A program made the position numbers and the translations under genes. Below the pieces are notes generated by a model. It was given only the letters and a program-made list of their open reading frames with translations, was not told where the DNA came from and did not search any database. A stretch of 64,000 nucleotides of DNA from Psychromonas sp. CNPT3 (lineage in GTDB: Bacteria; Pseudomonadota; Gammaproteobacteria; Enterobacterales; Psychromonadaceae): NCBI RefSeq assembly GCF_000153405.2, contig NC_020802.1, positions 1,135,883 through 1,199,882 on the forward strand, read 5' to 3'. Numbering within the stretch: position 1 is the stretch's first letter; each line of letters starts with the position of its first letter. This document shows positions 18,603 through 26,148 of the stretch, in pieces.

Positions 18603-18981
18603 ATCGTATTTTTTAAGGTTACATGTTCTCGGTTTTGCCCGTTCACCAGAGCAGATCACTGCGTTTATTTAAGAGGTGAAAGGGTACTTTTTAGTGGTAA
18701 TAAGAGGAGTGGTAAAGCTGAGTTATCATTAGCAGTAATACTGTGTCAGATTTGCTTCAAGAAGGTAGTGAAGCAATGGATTGATTAAAATTAAGATTGC
18801 TGAATTAGTTAATGCTGATGCAGTAATTTCTATCTTATCTTTATTAACGTCGACGGCGGCGCTATCAGGTCCTCTAATTTATATGGTAAGTTTGATGTCT
18901 CAGTTGTTGAATATTGTCTAATAAGTGAAATATATGGAAATTACTCTGACTTATTATAAGTAAAATTTAAAGGAGTTGGTT
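18603..18981. other. Upstream region of the reverse transcriptase gene with two inverted repeats
   Basis: No convincing gene. Two inverted repeats stand out: TTGCTTCA/TGAAGCAA (18752-18776, 9-base loop) and TAATAAGT/ACTTATTA (18919-18956, 22-base loop). A plus-strand reading near 18680-18740 contains LFSGNKRSGKAELSL, which resembles a P-loop ATPase fragment, probably a relic. This is where a canonical retron msr-msd would be expected, but I see no long msd-type hairpin or 10-12 bp a1/a2 pair flanking one. Confidence 0.4.
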
Positions 18982-19854
18982 GTGTGGATGAATGAAAATA
19001 ATAGATATATTAATATCCTAGAGGATAACGTTCTTTTTTTGGTTAAGAAGAAAATACCAAAAGGAAATGGAAAATTTAGGGATATATTTGTTGGTAATGA
19101 AGAAACTAAAATTTTTTTTAAAAAAGTAATGAATTTTTTAGAAAAAAAATACAGCGATATTTTGTCTAAAAACCAGTGTTCGCATGGTTTTAGAAAGAAA
19201 AGATCTGCTATATCAAATGCAATGTGTCATATGAAGCTAGAAAGAGGATATATTCTGTCTATTGATATAAAAGATTTTTTTTCATCAATTAAAAAGGATA
19301 TGCTAAGAGATATAATAAGTAAAAAAATTTTAGATGTCTGTTTTATAGATGATGTTCTTCCACAAGGTTTGTCGACGAGTCCTGTTATCTCAAATATTGT
19401 AATGTGTAACATAGATCATGTTATTGAAAAGCAACTGAATAGTCTTGGTATTAAATTGGATGTAAATTTTTGCTATTCTAGATATGTAGATGATTTAACA
19501 ATAAGCATATATAGCGATAATGTAGATGATTGTTTTTTAAAAATTCAAAAAAAAGTGCATGAAATGATTAAAAACATACTAATATTTTATGGTTTCTATT
19601 TGAATGAAAGTAAAACAAAATATGGTAATTTAAATGATAACTTTCATGTTACAGGCATATCATTAGTTAATCATGGAGAGCCTACAAGAAAAACAAAAAG
19701 AAAATTAAGAGCCGCACTATATCAAAAAAATTATAAATCTATTATAGGTTTAATAAATTGGATGGAAAGTGTTGGAGAGTCCCCTGCTAATAAAATATTA
19801 GCAGGGGTAGCAACTACGGAACCCATTACTCCCCCGTTAGGGGGTATGGCGTGA
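18982..19854 (+). CDS. Retron-type reverse transcriptase
   Basis: About 290 residues. Fingers: VKKKIPKGNGKFRDIFV; then HGFRKKRSAISNAMCH, which carries the retron NAxxH motif; palm: LSIDIKDFFSS with the first catalytic Asp; LPQGLSTSPVISN; and the active site YSRYVDD with YVDD at residues 168-171. The retron VTG motif follows (FHVTGISLVNHG), then a short thumb (KRKLRAALYQ...IIGLINWMESVG). NAxxH plus VTG place it with retron RTs; QG rather than SQ argues against a diversity-generating element. AAAGGAG (18969-18975) fits the GTG at 18982 (6 bases) better than the ATG at 18988 (12 bases). The last 25 codons run through two hairpins of the structured region downstream. The gene is far richer in A/T than its neighbours, suggesting transfer. 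Confidence 0.85.
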   Translation: MWMNENNRYINILEDNVLFLVKKKIPKGNGKFRDIFVGNEETKIFFKKVMNFLEKKYSDILSKNQCSHGFRKKRSAISNAMCHMKLERGYILSIDIKDFFSSIKKDMLRDIISKKILDVCFIDDVLPQGLSTSPVISNIVMCNIDHVIEKQLNSLGIKLDVNFCYSRYVDDLTISIYSDNVDDCFLKIQKKVHEMIKNILIFYGFYLNESKTKYGNLNDNFHVTGISLVNHGEPTRKTKRKLRAALYQKNYKSIIGLINWMESVGESPANKILAGVATTEPITPPLGGMA

Positions 19855-19958
19855 TTACACTAATTTTAAAGCGGACGATACATCTCGCTTCTACCTCTAA
19901 AAGGTAGCATAACAAAGCTAGTCGCGTATTTATCCTACGTGACAAAATTTTTTTGTCA
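19781..19958 (+). ncRNA. Multi-hairpin RNA candidate overlapping and following the RT 3' end
   Basis: Successive hairpins in 178 bases: a perfect 12-bp stem with AAA loop (19781-19807); CCCCC-GTTA-GGGGG (about 19831-19844, extendable by CCAT/ATGG); AAGCG/CGCTT with a 12-base loop (19869-19890); CTACCT/AGGTAG (19891-19907); GTCGCGTA/TACGTGAC with one G-U pair (19921-19943); and TGACAAAA/TTTTGTCA (19940-19958), the last two sharing bases so they may be alternatives. The run ends 16 bases before the next ORF. The string of small hairpins recalls an msr region, but location after the RT is not the usual retron order and no long msd is obvious. Alternatives are a processed 3' UTR or attenuator. 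Structure was judged by eye only. Confidence 0.4.
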
Positions 19959-19974
19959 AATTATATGGTGATTT

Positions 19975-20448
19975 ATGGGTGACTGGGAAGATTATTTTGG
20001 CTCTTCTGGAATGGAACCAGATTTTATATGTCCTTGGGATGAGTCGGGTTGGAATGACGATGATTCCGATTATGTTCAAGAGAGAAATAATCGTATATTT
20101 CGATACCAAAAGTTTTGTAGAGATAGATTTTCATTTACTAAAACACTGATATCCTCTTTAAGGTTGAATGATGTTGTAACATGCAGTTTTTGTTTGAAAT
20201 ATTTTTCTATTTGTTTATCTACAAATAATACAGATTCGGTTACAGAATTTAGATTTACTGGTGAAAAAGATATGAAAGAGAATATTTTAATCTTATTGCT
20301 CTTAATAAAATCAAAAGAGGATATTCACAGTTTTGGTTTTGAAGAGATAGATGGTGAATATGTTAATCCAAACTTAAAATCAAAAGTAACTATTAATGAA
20401 GCTGGTGATAGGTACATGAAAAAGTGCTTTGGTAAAGAGACCCTGTAA
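19975..20448 (+). CDS. Unknown 157-residue protein next to the RT, candidate retron accessory
   Basis: ATG to TAA, with weak SD (TGGTGA). The N-terminal 35 residues are strikingly acidic and aromatic (MGDWEDYFGSSGMEPDF, DESGWNDDDSDY). The middle has CSFCLKYFSICLS, a hydrophobic Cys-rich strand. Around residues 100-115 is ILILLLLIKSKEDI. The C-terminus is mixed alpha/beta with KSKVTINEAGDRYMKKCFG, which resembles an HTH-like or small regulatory tail. I recognise no family. AT-rich base use matches the RT gene rather than the core genes, and the gap to the RT is only the hairpin region, so joint transcription is likely. A role as effector or accessory of the RT is inference from position. Confidence 0.6.
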   Translation: MGDWEDYFGSSGMEPDFICPWDESGWNDDDSDYVQERNNRIFRYQKFCRDRFSFTKTLISSLRLNDVVTCSFCLKYFSICLSTNNTDSVTEFRFTGEKDMKENILILLLLIKSKEDIHSFGFEEIDGEYVNPNLKSKVTINEAGDRYMKKCFGKETL

Positions 20449-20470
20449 ATAATTCTGTGTAATTACCATT

Positions 20471-20760
20471 TTACAGGTGGCGCTTTAAACGGTCTTCAAA
20501 CTCAATTATAAACCGATTCATAGCAGCTCTCCAGTTGTGAATCGGTTTTGACCATTTTTTTGATGCAGATCTAACCGCTAAGTAAATGACTTTCTTATGT
20601 CCTTAGGATAATGGTAGAACATATTTAAGTTATGCCAATTATTATACCAGGATTTCCATATCTGAGGGTACTGTTCATCCCATTTCCCTTTAATCATGAG
20701 CAGATCACTCCCTAACATTCCCTTGTCATTTATGCGTTGTATTTAGTCGTGAAATTAAGG
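20471..20760 (-). pseudogene. IS256-family transposase C-terminal remnant
   Basis: Reverse-strand fragments: WDEQYPQIWKSWYNNWHNLN, FYHYPKDIRKSF, then in another phase YLAVRSASKKWSKPIHNWRAAM and NRFIIEFEDRLKRHL with a stop at 20471-20473. The W-x-x-PI-x-NW-x-x-A-x-N-x-F-x-I-x-FE-x-R pattern is the C-terminus of IS256-type (Mutator-like) transposases. The IYTTNAIES segment expected between the two pieces is deleted and the N-terminal two thirds are absent. No terminal repeats were found. It is a dead mobile element lying in the accessory segment. Confidence 0.75.
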
Positions 20761-21031
20761 TTTGTGATCACTATGATTATTTAAGTAGTGAATATGTGTG
20801 CTGATACTCTGACCTCATTAACGATGTAAATCTAGTGTGGCGCTACAGAACGTTTTATGCAGAGAGACAACGGCTCTTTCTGTGATCATCGATGTTACTT
20901 ATTAGTTTAGTTGGGATGGCTAAGGAAGGACTCTCTGATTTATAGTTAAATATGTTTAAATTCAATTGGTTGGTGTTTCTTCATTCTTTACTAAGACCTT
21001 GTTGCAATAAATTACATAAAGTTACAACAAT
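20761..21031. other. Non-coding region upstream of the HTH gene
   Basis: About 270 bases between the IS256 remnant and the operator region; no coding potential or clear structure seen. It may contain the missing edge of the IS256 element. Confidence 0.3.
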
Positions 21032-21064
21032 ATTGTAATTACAATAGTGCTGTAATCGGTTACA
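21032..21064 (+). promoter_or_regulatory. Two palindromic operator candidates upstream of the HTH gene
   Basis: ATTGTAATTACAAT (21032-21045) is a perfect 14-base palindrome, and TGTAATCGGTTACA (21051-21064) is a TGTAA-N4-TTACA palindrome. Their shared half site TGTAA is echoed at 21012-21026 (ATTACAT, GTTACAA). They sit 30-60 bases before the ATG at 21094, a position suited to autoregulation. Confidence 0.55.
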
Positions 21065-21093
21065 TTGCTTGTGTTCTAAAAAGGAGAAGAGCT

Positions 21094-22272
21094 ATGAATA
21101 AATTAACTAAACACGATACTATTTTATGGATTAACCATGCGATTGCTTACTTCAAGTCTATAGAGAAAAACCAAAAAGATCTTGCTAAAGAACTTGGAAT
21201 TGAAGAAGCTCGGATCAGTGAAATGAAGATAGGTAAAGGGACTATTTTACCTAGTTTGATGACAAATATTGTCGATCTATGCGGCGCTCCCCGGAGGAAC
21301 CCTGGAAGGTATGAAGAGGTTGAACTTTATGATGATTTAGATTCTTTCTTTGATAGTTATATTGATGTCACGGAGGATAGGTTCTATAGGAAAATATTAA
21401 AGATCTTCAAGAATAAAGAGTATATAAAAATTATTATTCATAATATATTTTCTGAAGAATTTCGCAATGAGAATAATAAGTTAGAGGAGACCGATTATTT
21501 AGCTTTAAAACAGATAAATGAGATAATTAAGAATACAGAATTTATAGATATATGCTCAAAATGTCAAAAGAACTTATTTGAGCTAACTGGATTTTACAAT
21601 TTTGCGTGGGCTAATAGAAAAGGTACATATAGAGATAAAGAACATCTGGAGATAGATGGTTTTTGTGTAAGAAGTCGAGGTGATTTTCATTTTTTGTACC
21701 TGCTCTGGCTGGTCGTTGAAAAGTATCCAGACTTTAAATTGGGTGGAAAAAACAATGTAAATACCCCTCCTTATAAGGAGTTAACTCCTATTGTATTAAC
21801 TGGGAATAGGCTTTTGATTGGCACTCGTGATACGAATAATTTTAGGACTAGGATTAATAAAGAAATTGAAGGGAAATTCGGGTGTTCATATCGATACCCT
21901 AAACTTTTTGACTATGATTCTCCTTTTGAAAAATTCAAATTGAATAACAAAATAGAGCCTGCTCCTGATGCCTGGTTTGAGGTTATATATGAAGTTTATC
22001 TTAGTGAAAACATGAATTACCATCTGTTAATTCATCTATCCTTTGACAGTGTTGAGCAATCTATTATTGATGCTGAATTTAACGATAATGAATTCATCGT
22101 AAAACCTGCTGACAGAGTTGTTGTTATCCACAACATTAACTCATTAGATTTATTTAGGAAAATAGAAGAAATAAGAAAATGGATTGGACTTCCAAAAGAT
22201 AATAATTACATATTAAAACAGCAGATAGCTAAGGCAGGTGGTTACGTTCCCGGAGCTAGAGTTCTAATTTAA
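21094..22272 (+). CDS. HTH (XRE-like) protein with large uncharacterised C-terminal region
   Basis: 392 residues, start set by AAAAGGAGAAG nine bases before ATG. Residues 10-60 look like a Cro/C1-type helix-turn-helix (YFKSIEKNQKDLAKELGIEEARISEMKIG). The remainder, about 330 residues, is unlike any repressor domain I know: a charged middle part with CSKCQKN, then IDGFCVRSRGDFHFLYLLWLV, TPIVLTGNRLLIGTRDTNNF and a C-terminal half with beta-rich segments (PDAWFEVIYEVYLSEN, YHLLIHLSFDSVEQS). No peptidase, nuclease or ATPase motif is evident. Palindromic operators directly upstream suggest it controls itself. AT-rich base use and position between an IS remnant and a tRNA gene point to horizontal origin. 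A stress- or phage-sensing role is speculation. Confidence 0.7.
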   Translation: MNKLTKHDTILWINHAIAYFKSIEKNQKDLAKELGIEEARISEMKIGKGTILPSLMTNIVDLCGAPRRNPGRYEEVELYDDLDSFFDSYIDVTEDRFYRKILKIFKNKEYIKIIIHNIFSEEFRNENNKLEETDYLALKQINEIIKNTEFIDICSKCQKNLFELTGFYNFAWANRKGTYRDKEHLEIDGFCVRSRGDFHFLYLLWLVVEKYPDFKLGGKNNVNTPPYKELTPIVLTGNRLLIGTRDTNNFRTRINKEIEGKFGCSYRYPKLFDYDSPFEKFKLNNKIEPAPDAWFEVIYEVYLSENMNYHLLIHLSFDSVEQSIIDAEFNDNEFIVKPADRVVVIHNINSLDLFRKIEEIRKWIGLPKDNNYILKQQIAKAGGYVPGARVLI

Positions 22273-22303
22273 CGCATCCCTAACCTAACCATAAATCATA
22301 GAT

Positions 22304-22335
22304 AGCTAGGTCGATATCATCATATTGATCTAGCT
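22304..22335 (+). terminator. Hairpin after the HTH gene
   Basis: AGCTAGGTCGATAT and ATATTGATCTAGCT form a 14-bp stem with two G-U pairs and loop CATC, 31 bases past the stop; the following T run is weak (GATTTT). Confidence 0.55.
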
Positions 22336-22713
22336 GATTTTCATCAACGATCACTACGCATACTCCTCCTGTTTACATTTGTTGTTGTAGGGCCTGTCCT
22401 CTGCTTGTATTAGACTTAAAATTTAAGCTTATACGACGTCGACGCTAGATATTTAAGACGTGACTCTAAATACGGATGCTCAGTGCCTAACTAAGGTTGA
22501 AAATGTAGTGTGGCGGTAACTTTATTAGAAAGTTTGATTGCATTGGTGGCAAGGATTTTTTAGTGATGATAGTGGGTGCGGTAAAGTTAATTTGCTCATA
22601 GCAGGAAGATATTCAGAATGCAAATACAAGGAGTGTTAATACCTGTTTATGGGTGTTTGGATAGAGTGTCTGATTACGTAGGAAACTGTGCTTAATAACG
22701 AAAGGTATAAAAG
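22336..22713. other. Decayed DNA between the HTH gene and tRNA-Ala
   Basis: No intact gene. A plus-strand reading near 22550-22610 (FFSDDSGCGKVNLLIAG) resembles the P-loop-like fragment seen at 18680-18740, hinting at two copies of the same lost gene, but frames are broken. The tRNA 3' end faces this segment. Confidence 0.3.
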
Positions 22714-22789
22714 TGGTGGAGCTATGCGGGATCGAACCGCAGACCTCTTCGCTGCCAGCGAAGCGCTCTCCCAGCTGAGCTATAGCCCC
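22714..22789 (-). tRNA. tRNA-Ala(GGC)
   Basis: 76 bases including encoded CCA. On the reverse strand GGGGCTA pairs with TAGCTCC, the D arm is TAGCTCAGCTGGGAGAGC, the anticodon arm CTTCG-CTGGCAG-CGAAG gives anticodon GGC, and the T arm has GGTTCGATCC. The 3' end points toward the RT-containing accessory segment, a common integration side for islands. Confidence 0.97.
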
Positions 22790-23142
22790 ATATCAAAGAT
22801 ATAGATGTTCCCGAAGGACAAGCGCAGTCTAAGGGGTTTGGGTTTTATTGTCAATTCAATATGTTAGTATTTTTTGAAAATATAAAAGCGCTTGATCAAG
22901 ATGCTTTTACATTATCTATCTTGAGTAAGTATTTATGTTTTTTTCATTTTTTATTGCATGAAACGTAATTACTGTTACATTATTGGCATGCAAATTATTT
23001 ATATATCATTATTCAATGTTTTTTCTTGGTGGCGCTCTTCGTTATAGAGCGGCGCTGAATTACATCTATTCAAAACCGTCGGCAGACTGGCTATGAATAT
23101 ATGTGTATGTCTCCGATGGATCATTTTTTAAGGAGTCATATT
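22790..23142. other. Leader region of trpS
   Basis: About 350 bases. TAAAAGC/GCTTTTA forms a 7-bp stem near 22882-22910. The gene frame is open for 14 codons before the chosen TTG start. No Trp-rich leader peptide or T-box was recognised. Confidence 0.35.
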
Positions 23143-24195
23143 TTGAAAAACCAAACACCCCGTCATACTTCAGCAATCCATACTTCAGTTAGGCACTCTT
23201 CTGATAAAATTCTTACCGGCGACAGAGCGACAGGGCCGTTACACATCGGCCATTTTGTCGGCTCACTGCAACAACGCGTCATACTACAAGAGCAATATCA
23301 ACAAACGATATTAGTCGCAGATATGCAAGGTTTAACCGATAACGGTTATCACCCTGAAAAAGTATCCTCAAATATTTTAAATGTGGTTGCAGATTACCTG
23401 TGTGTCGGTATTGATCCCTTAAAAACAACGATCTGTTTACAATCTGCTATCCCTGCGCTTGCAGAATTAACCATGTACTATGCAAATTTGGTGAGTGTGG
23501 CAAGGTTACAGAGAAACCCCACGGTAAAAAGCGAAATTGCCAATAAATCATTTGGGCAGTCTATCCCCGCTGGGTTTTTGACTTACCCTATTAGTCAAGC
23601 TGCGGATATTACCGCGTTTAATGGCACGCTTATTCCGGTCGGTGAAGATCAATTACCCCTTCTTGAGCAAACCAATGAGATCGTGCGTAAAATCAATGCT
23701 ATTGCGGGTGAAAACATTTTAAGTGAGTGCCGCGCATTACTGAGTAAAGTGCCTCGTTTACCGGGGGCTGATGGTAAAAATAAAATGTCCAAATCAATGC
23801 ATAATAGCCTGTTACTCAGTGCCAGTGAGAAGGACATCTCGCGCGTTGTTAAAGCGATGTATACCGATCCTAAGCATATTAATATAAATGATGCCGGCCA
23901 AGTAGAAGGCAATGTGGTCTTTACGTATTTAGATGCGTTTCATACGGATTGTGAATATGTTGAAAATTTAAAAAGGCAGTATCGTGCTGGTGGACTTGGA
24001 GACGGGAAAACGAAAAAAATACTTGAAGAATGTTTGCAAGATTTATTGCGTCCAATGCGTGAACGTCGCCTTGTGTTGATGAATGATAAGGCGCAATTGT
24101 TAGAGATATTAAAGCAAGGTACTGCGCGCTCCCAAGAGGAGGCAAATCAAGTACTGCACCGCGTTAAAGGCGCATTTGGGTTAAATTTGTTTTAA
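23143..24195 (+). CDS. trpS: Tryptophan-tRNA ligase, type II
   Basis: About 350 residues. It charges tRNA-Trp. Class I signatures: GDRATGPLHIGHFVGSL (HIGH) and KNKMSKSMHNSLLLS (KMSKS); also LVADMQGLTD and PVGEDQLPLLEQTNEIVRK typical of TrpRS. The sequence is closer to the TrpRS II group, with a short N-terminal extension, than to E. coli TrpS (334 residues), so the genome may carry a second trpS. The frame extends to an ATG at 23101, but AAGGAG at 23130-23135 sits seven bases before the TTG at 23143, and the upstream residues are not conserved-looking, so TTG is preferred. It stands alone between the tRNA gene and a convergent operon. Confidence 0.88.
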   Translation: MKNQTPRHTSAIHTSVRHSSDKILTGDRATGPLHIGHFVGSLQQRVILQEQYQQTILVADMQGLTDNGYHPEKVSSNILNVVADYLCVGIDPLKTTICLQSAIPALAELTMYYANLVSVARLQRNPTVKSEIANKSFGQSIPAGFLTYPISQAADITAFNGTLIPVGEDQLPLLEQTNEIVRKINAIAGENILSECRALLSKVPRLPGADGKNKMSKSMHNSLLLSASEKDISRVVKAMYTDPKHININDAGQVEGNVVFTYLDAFHTDCEYVENLKRQYRAGGLGDGKTKKILEECLQDLLRPMRERRLVLMNDKAQLLEILKQGTARSQEEANQVLHRVKGAFGLNLF

Positions 24196-24209
24196 TATTT
24201 TACCCATAA

Positions 24210-24238
24210 AAAAAGGTCTCTATAAAAGAGACCTTTTT
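24210..24238. terminator. Terminator of trpS
   Basis: AAAAGGTCTCT and its complement, 5-base loop, A and T runs on either side; 15 bases past the stop. Confidence 0.85.
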
Positions 24239-24328
24239 ATTGTTTTTTAATGCGTTATTTAGCGTTTCGTCCGCGTGATATTTTAGCCATCACCCAAAAA
24301 AGGCGGCTCAATTAACGCCTGTTTTCAC

Positions 24329-25477
24329 TTATAAAACATACTCAAGAATAGCGCGTGATTGTTTTAAATCAATGCTACCATGCTCACCTAAAGCGACCAT
24401 CTTATGTGCTTCAAGACTGCTTAATATGGTCTCAACTGATGCGGCATCTAACGATACATCTGCAAGTGATGTCGGTACATCCATACTCTTAAAGAAGTCG
24501 ATAGTTTTACTGATAGCCAAATCAATACGATCTTGTGTGCTACCACTTTTGATATCAAAAATACGCTCAGCATATTGTAATAATTTTGCTTCTTTAAGGT
24601 GGCGTTGATTATGCATTACTGACGGTAAAATAATACTTAAACTACGCGCATGATCAATGCCAAAGTTACCGGTTAACTCATGGCCAATCATATGTGATGC
24701 CCAATCTTGTGGTACACCGACACCTAAAATGCCACTAAGTGCTTGTGTTGCTGTCCACATGATATTTGAGCGAACCTCTAAATCATCTGGCGTCGCAAGC
24801 ACTTTAGGACCTTCTTCGATTAAATTAAGTAACAAACCTTCAGAAAATCTGTCTTGTACTTTAGCATTAACCGGGTAAGTCATGTATTGCTCCATCACGT
24901 GAACAAAGGCATCAACAACACCATTTGCACTTTGACGTGGCGATAAACTAAGCGTGGTCTTTGGATCTAATACAGCAAAAATAGGGCGTACAAACGGGCT
25001 CATAAACGCTAACTTATTATGCTCACGTGTCACCACCGCGCCACAGTTACTTTCCGTGCCTGTCGCAGGAAGCGTTAACACACAAGAAAGTGGCAGTGCG
25101 CTTAACACAGGAGACTGCTTAGATAAAATATCCCAAGGATCGTCACCTTCAAAACAAGCCGCTGCAGCCATAAATTTAGTGCCATCAACAACAGAGCCAC
25201 CACCGACAGCCAATAAGTAATCAAATTTTTGCTCTTTGATTTTAGCAACACCTAACATTAAGGTTGCATATTTAGGGTTGGCTTCAATGCCTGAAAACTC
25301 ATCCCAATTGTGATCTTTTAGTGCGCTTTTAACTTGATCGTAAACGCCATTCTTTTTGATTGAGCCACCACCATAGGTGACTAATATTTTTTTATCTTTA
25401 GGAATATTGGCAATGGCACTGATTTGGTCGTTACCAAAATAAATACAGGTACTATTATGATATGTAAAATTGTTCAT
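24329..25477 (-). CDS. yqhD: NADPH-dependent aldehyde reductase, YqhD family
   Basis: 382 residues, an iron-containing alcohol dehydrogenase. It follows E. coli YqhD throughout: MNNFTYHNSTCIYFG, ILVTYGGGSIKKNGVYDQV, LLAVGGGSVVDGTKF, TLPATGTESNCGAV, DAFVHVMEQY and the metal ligands in HMIGHELTGNFGIDHA. YqhD reduces short-chain and lipid-derived aldehydes to alcohols with NADPH in the cytoplasm. It is the last gene of a three-gene operon behind an MDR oxidoreductase and a glutathione transferase, with a TetR gene and matching operators upstream, which fits reactive-aldehyde detoxification. Confidence 0.93.
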   Translation of the reverse strand: MNNFTYHNSTCIYFGNDQISAIANIPKDKKILVTYGGGSIKKNGVYDQVKSALKDHNWDEFSGIEANPKYATLMLGVAKIKEQKFDYLLAVGGGSVVDGTKFMAAAACFEGDDPWDILSKQSPVLSALPLSCVLTLPATGTESNCGAVVTREHNKLAFMSPFVRPIFAVLDPKTTLSLSPRQSANGVVDAFVHVMEQYMTYPVNAKVQDRFSEGLLLNLIEEGPKVLATPDDLEVRSNIMWTATQALSGILGVGVPQDWASHMIGHELTGNFGIDHARSLSIILPSVMHNQRHLKEAKLLQYAERIFDIKSGSTQDRIDLAISKTIDFFKSMDVPTSLADVSLDAASVETILSSLEAHKMVALGEHGSIDLKQSRAILEYVL

Positions 25478-25508
25478 TAGGATCCTCGTTGTTTGATCAT
25501 AAAAAGAG

Positions 25509-26132
25509 TTAAAGGGTGCTATTTTGTGCTTCTAATAAATCGGCTTTATTAAAAGAGGCATGTGTTTTTAACAATGCGTCATAGCGTTTAATGTGTTCAA
25601 AATTATCTAAAGTGAGGCTGTTACTTAATATTTCAACAATAAATGACATCATAATATCTGCGCCGCTTAAGCGTTCACCAACAAGGTAAGTTTTACCTTC
25701 AAGTGATGCATTAAAATAAGAGATAACTTTTTCAGTTTCAATATCTACATAAGTATTTAGAAAACGTGTTTCACAGCCATCTTTTTGTAAAAACATTTTC
25801 ATTAAGAGAGGTAAAATGGCTGAACTTTCTGCAAAATGTAACCACTGTATGTATTCAATATACTCTTTTGAATCGCGTTGTGGGGCTAATTTTCCGTTGC
25901 CATAACGTGTAATTAAGTATTCTGTGATAGCGCCCGATTCTGCGATCATTTGTCCGTTATCTTCAAGCACTGGTGATTTACCAAGCGCATGGATCTTTTT
26001 TAAACTTGCCGGTGCTAAGAAAGAGTCTTTATCTCTTTGATAAGAAACAATTTCATATTCAACGCCGAGTTCTTCTAATAACCAAATAATACGTTTTGAG
26101 CGTGATTTGTTTAGGTGGTGTAAAGTGATCAT
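25509..26132 (-). CDS. Glutathione S-transferase family protein
   Basis: 207 residues. Thioredoxin-fold N-terminal domain (MITLHHLNKSRSKRIIWLLEELGVEYEI; cis-Pro in GKSPVLEDNGQMIAESGAITEYL, the glutathione-binding ES motif) and an all-helical C-terminal domain (GKTYLVGERLSGADIMMSFIVEILSN, the capping-box region). Cytoplasmic enzymes of this type conjugate or reduce electrophiles with glutathione. It lies 31 bases upstream of yqhD and 16 bases downstream of the MDR oxidoreductase gene, on the same strand, clearly one operon; the context suggests handling of reactive carbonyls or quinones. Confidence 0.9.
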   Translation of the reverse strand: MITLHHLNKSRSKRIIWLLEELGVEYEIVSYQRDKDSFLAPASLKKIHALGKSPVLEDNGQMIAESGAITEYLITRYGNGKLAPQRDSKEYIEYIQWLHFAESSAILPLLMKMFLQKDGCETRFLNTYVDIETEKVISYFNASLEGKTYLVGERLSGADIMMSFIVEILSNSLTLDNFEHIKRYDALLKTHASFNKADLLEAQNSTL

Positions 26133-26148
26133 TTTTTATCCTCAATGC

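Noticed and set aside
18982-19854. Diversity-generating retroelement or group II intron RT
   Set aside because: The QG motif is not the SQ of DGR RTs, no template/variable repeat pair is visible, and there is no intron domain V or maturase region. NAxxH and VTG favour retron.
19904-19945. attC-like site (GCATAACAAAG) after the RT, which would make the RT locus an integron cassette
   Set aside because: The seven-base core only partly fits RYYYAAC, and no matching GTTRRRY partner occurs at a proper distance; the nearest GTTATGC is inside the IS256 remnant.
16711-23036. Recurring GTGGCGCT-like words (16711, 20478, 20834, 22510, 23030) as ends of a hidden element
   Set aside because: Flanking bases share nothing beyond the core, and at least one copy is simply the codons for the end of the IS256 transposase.
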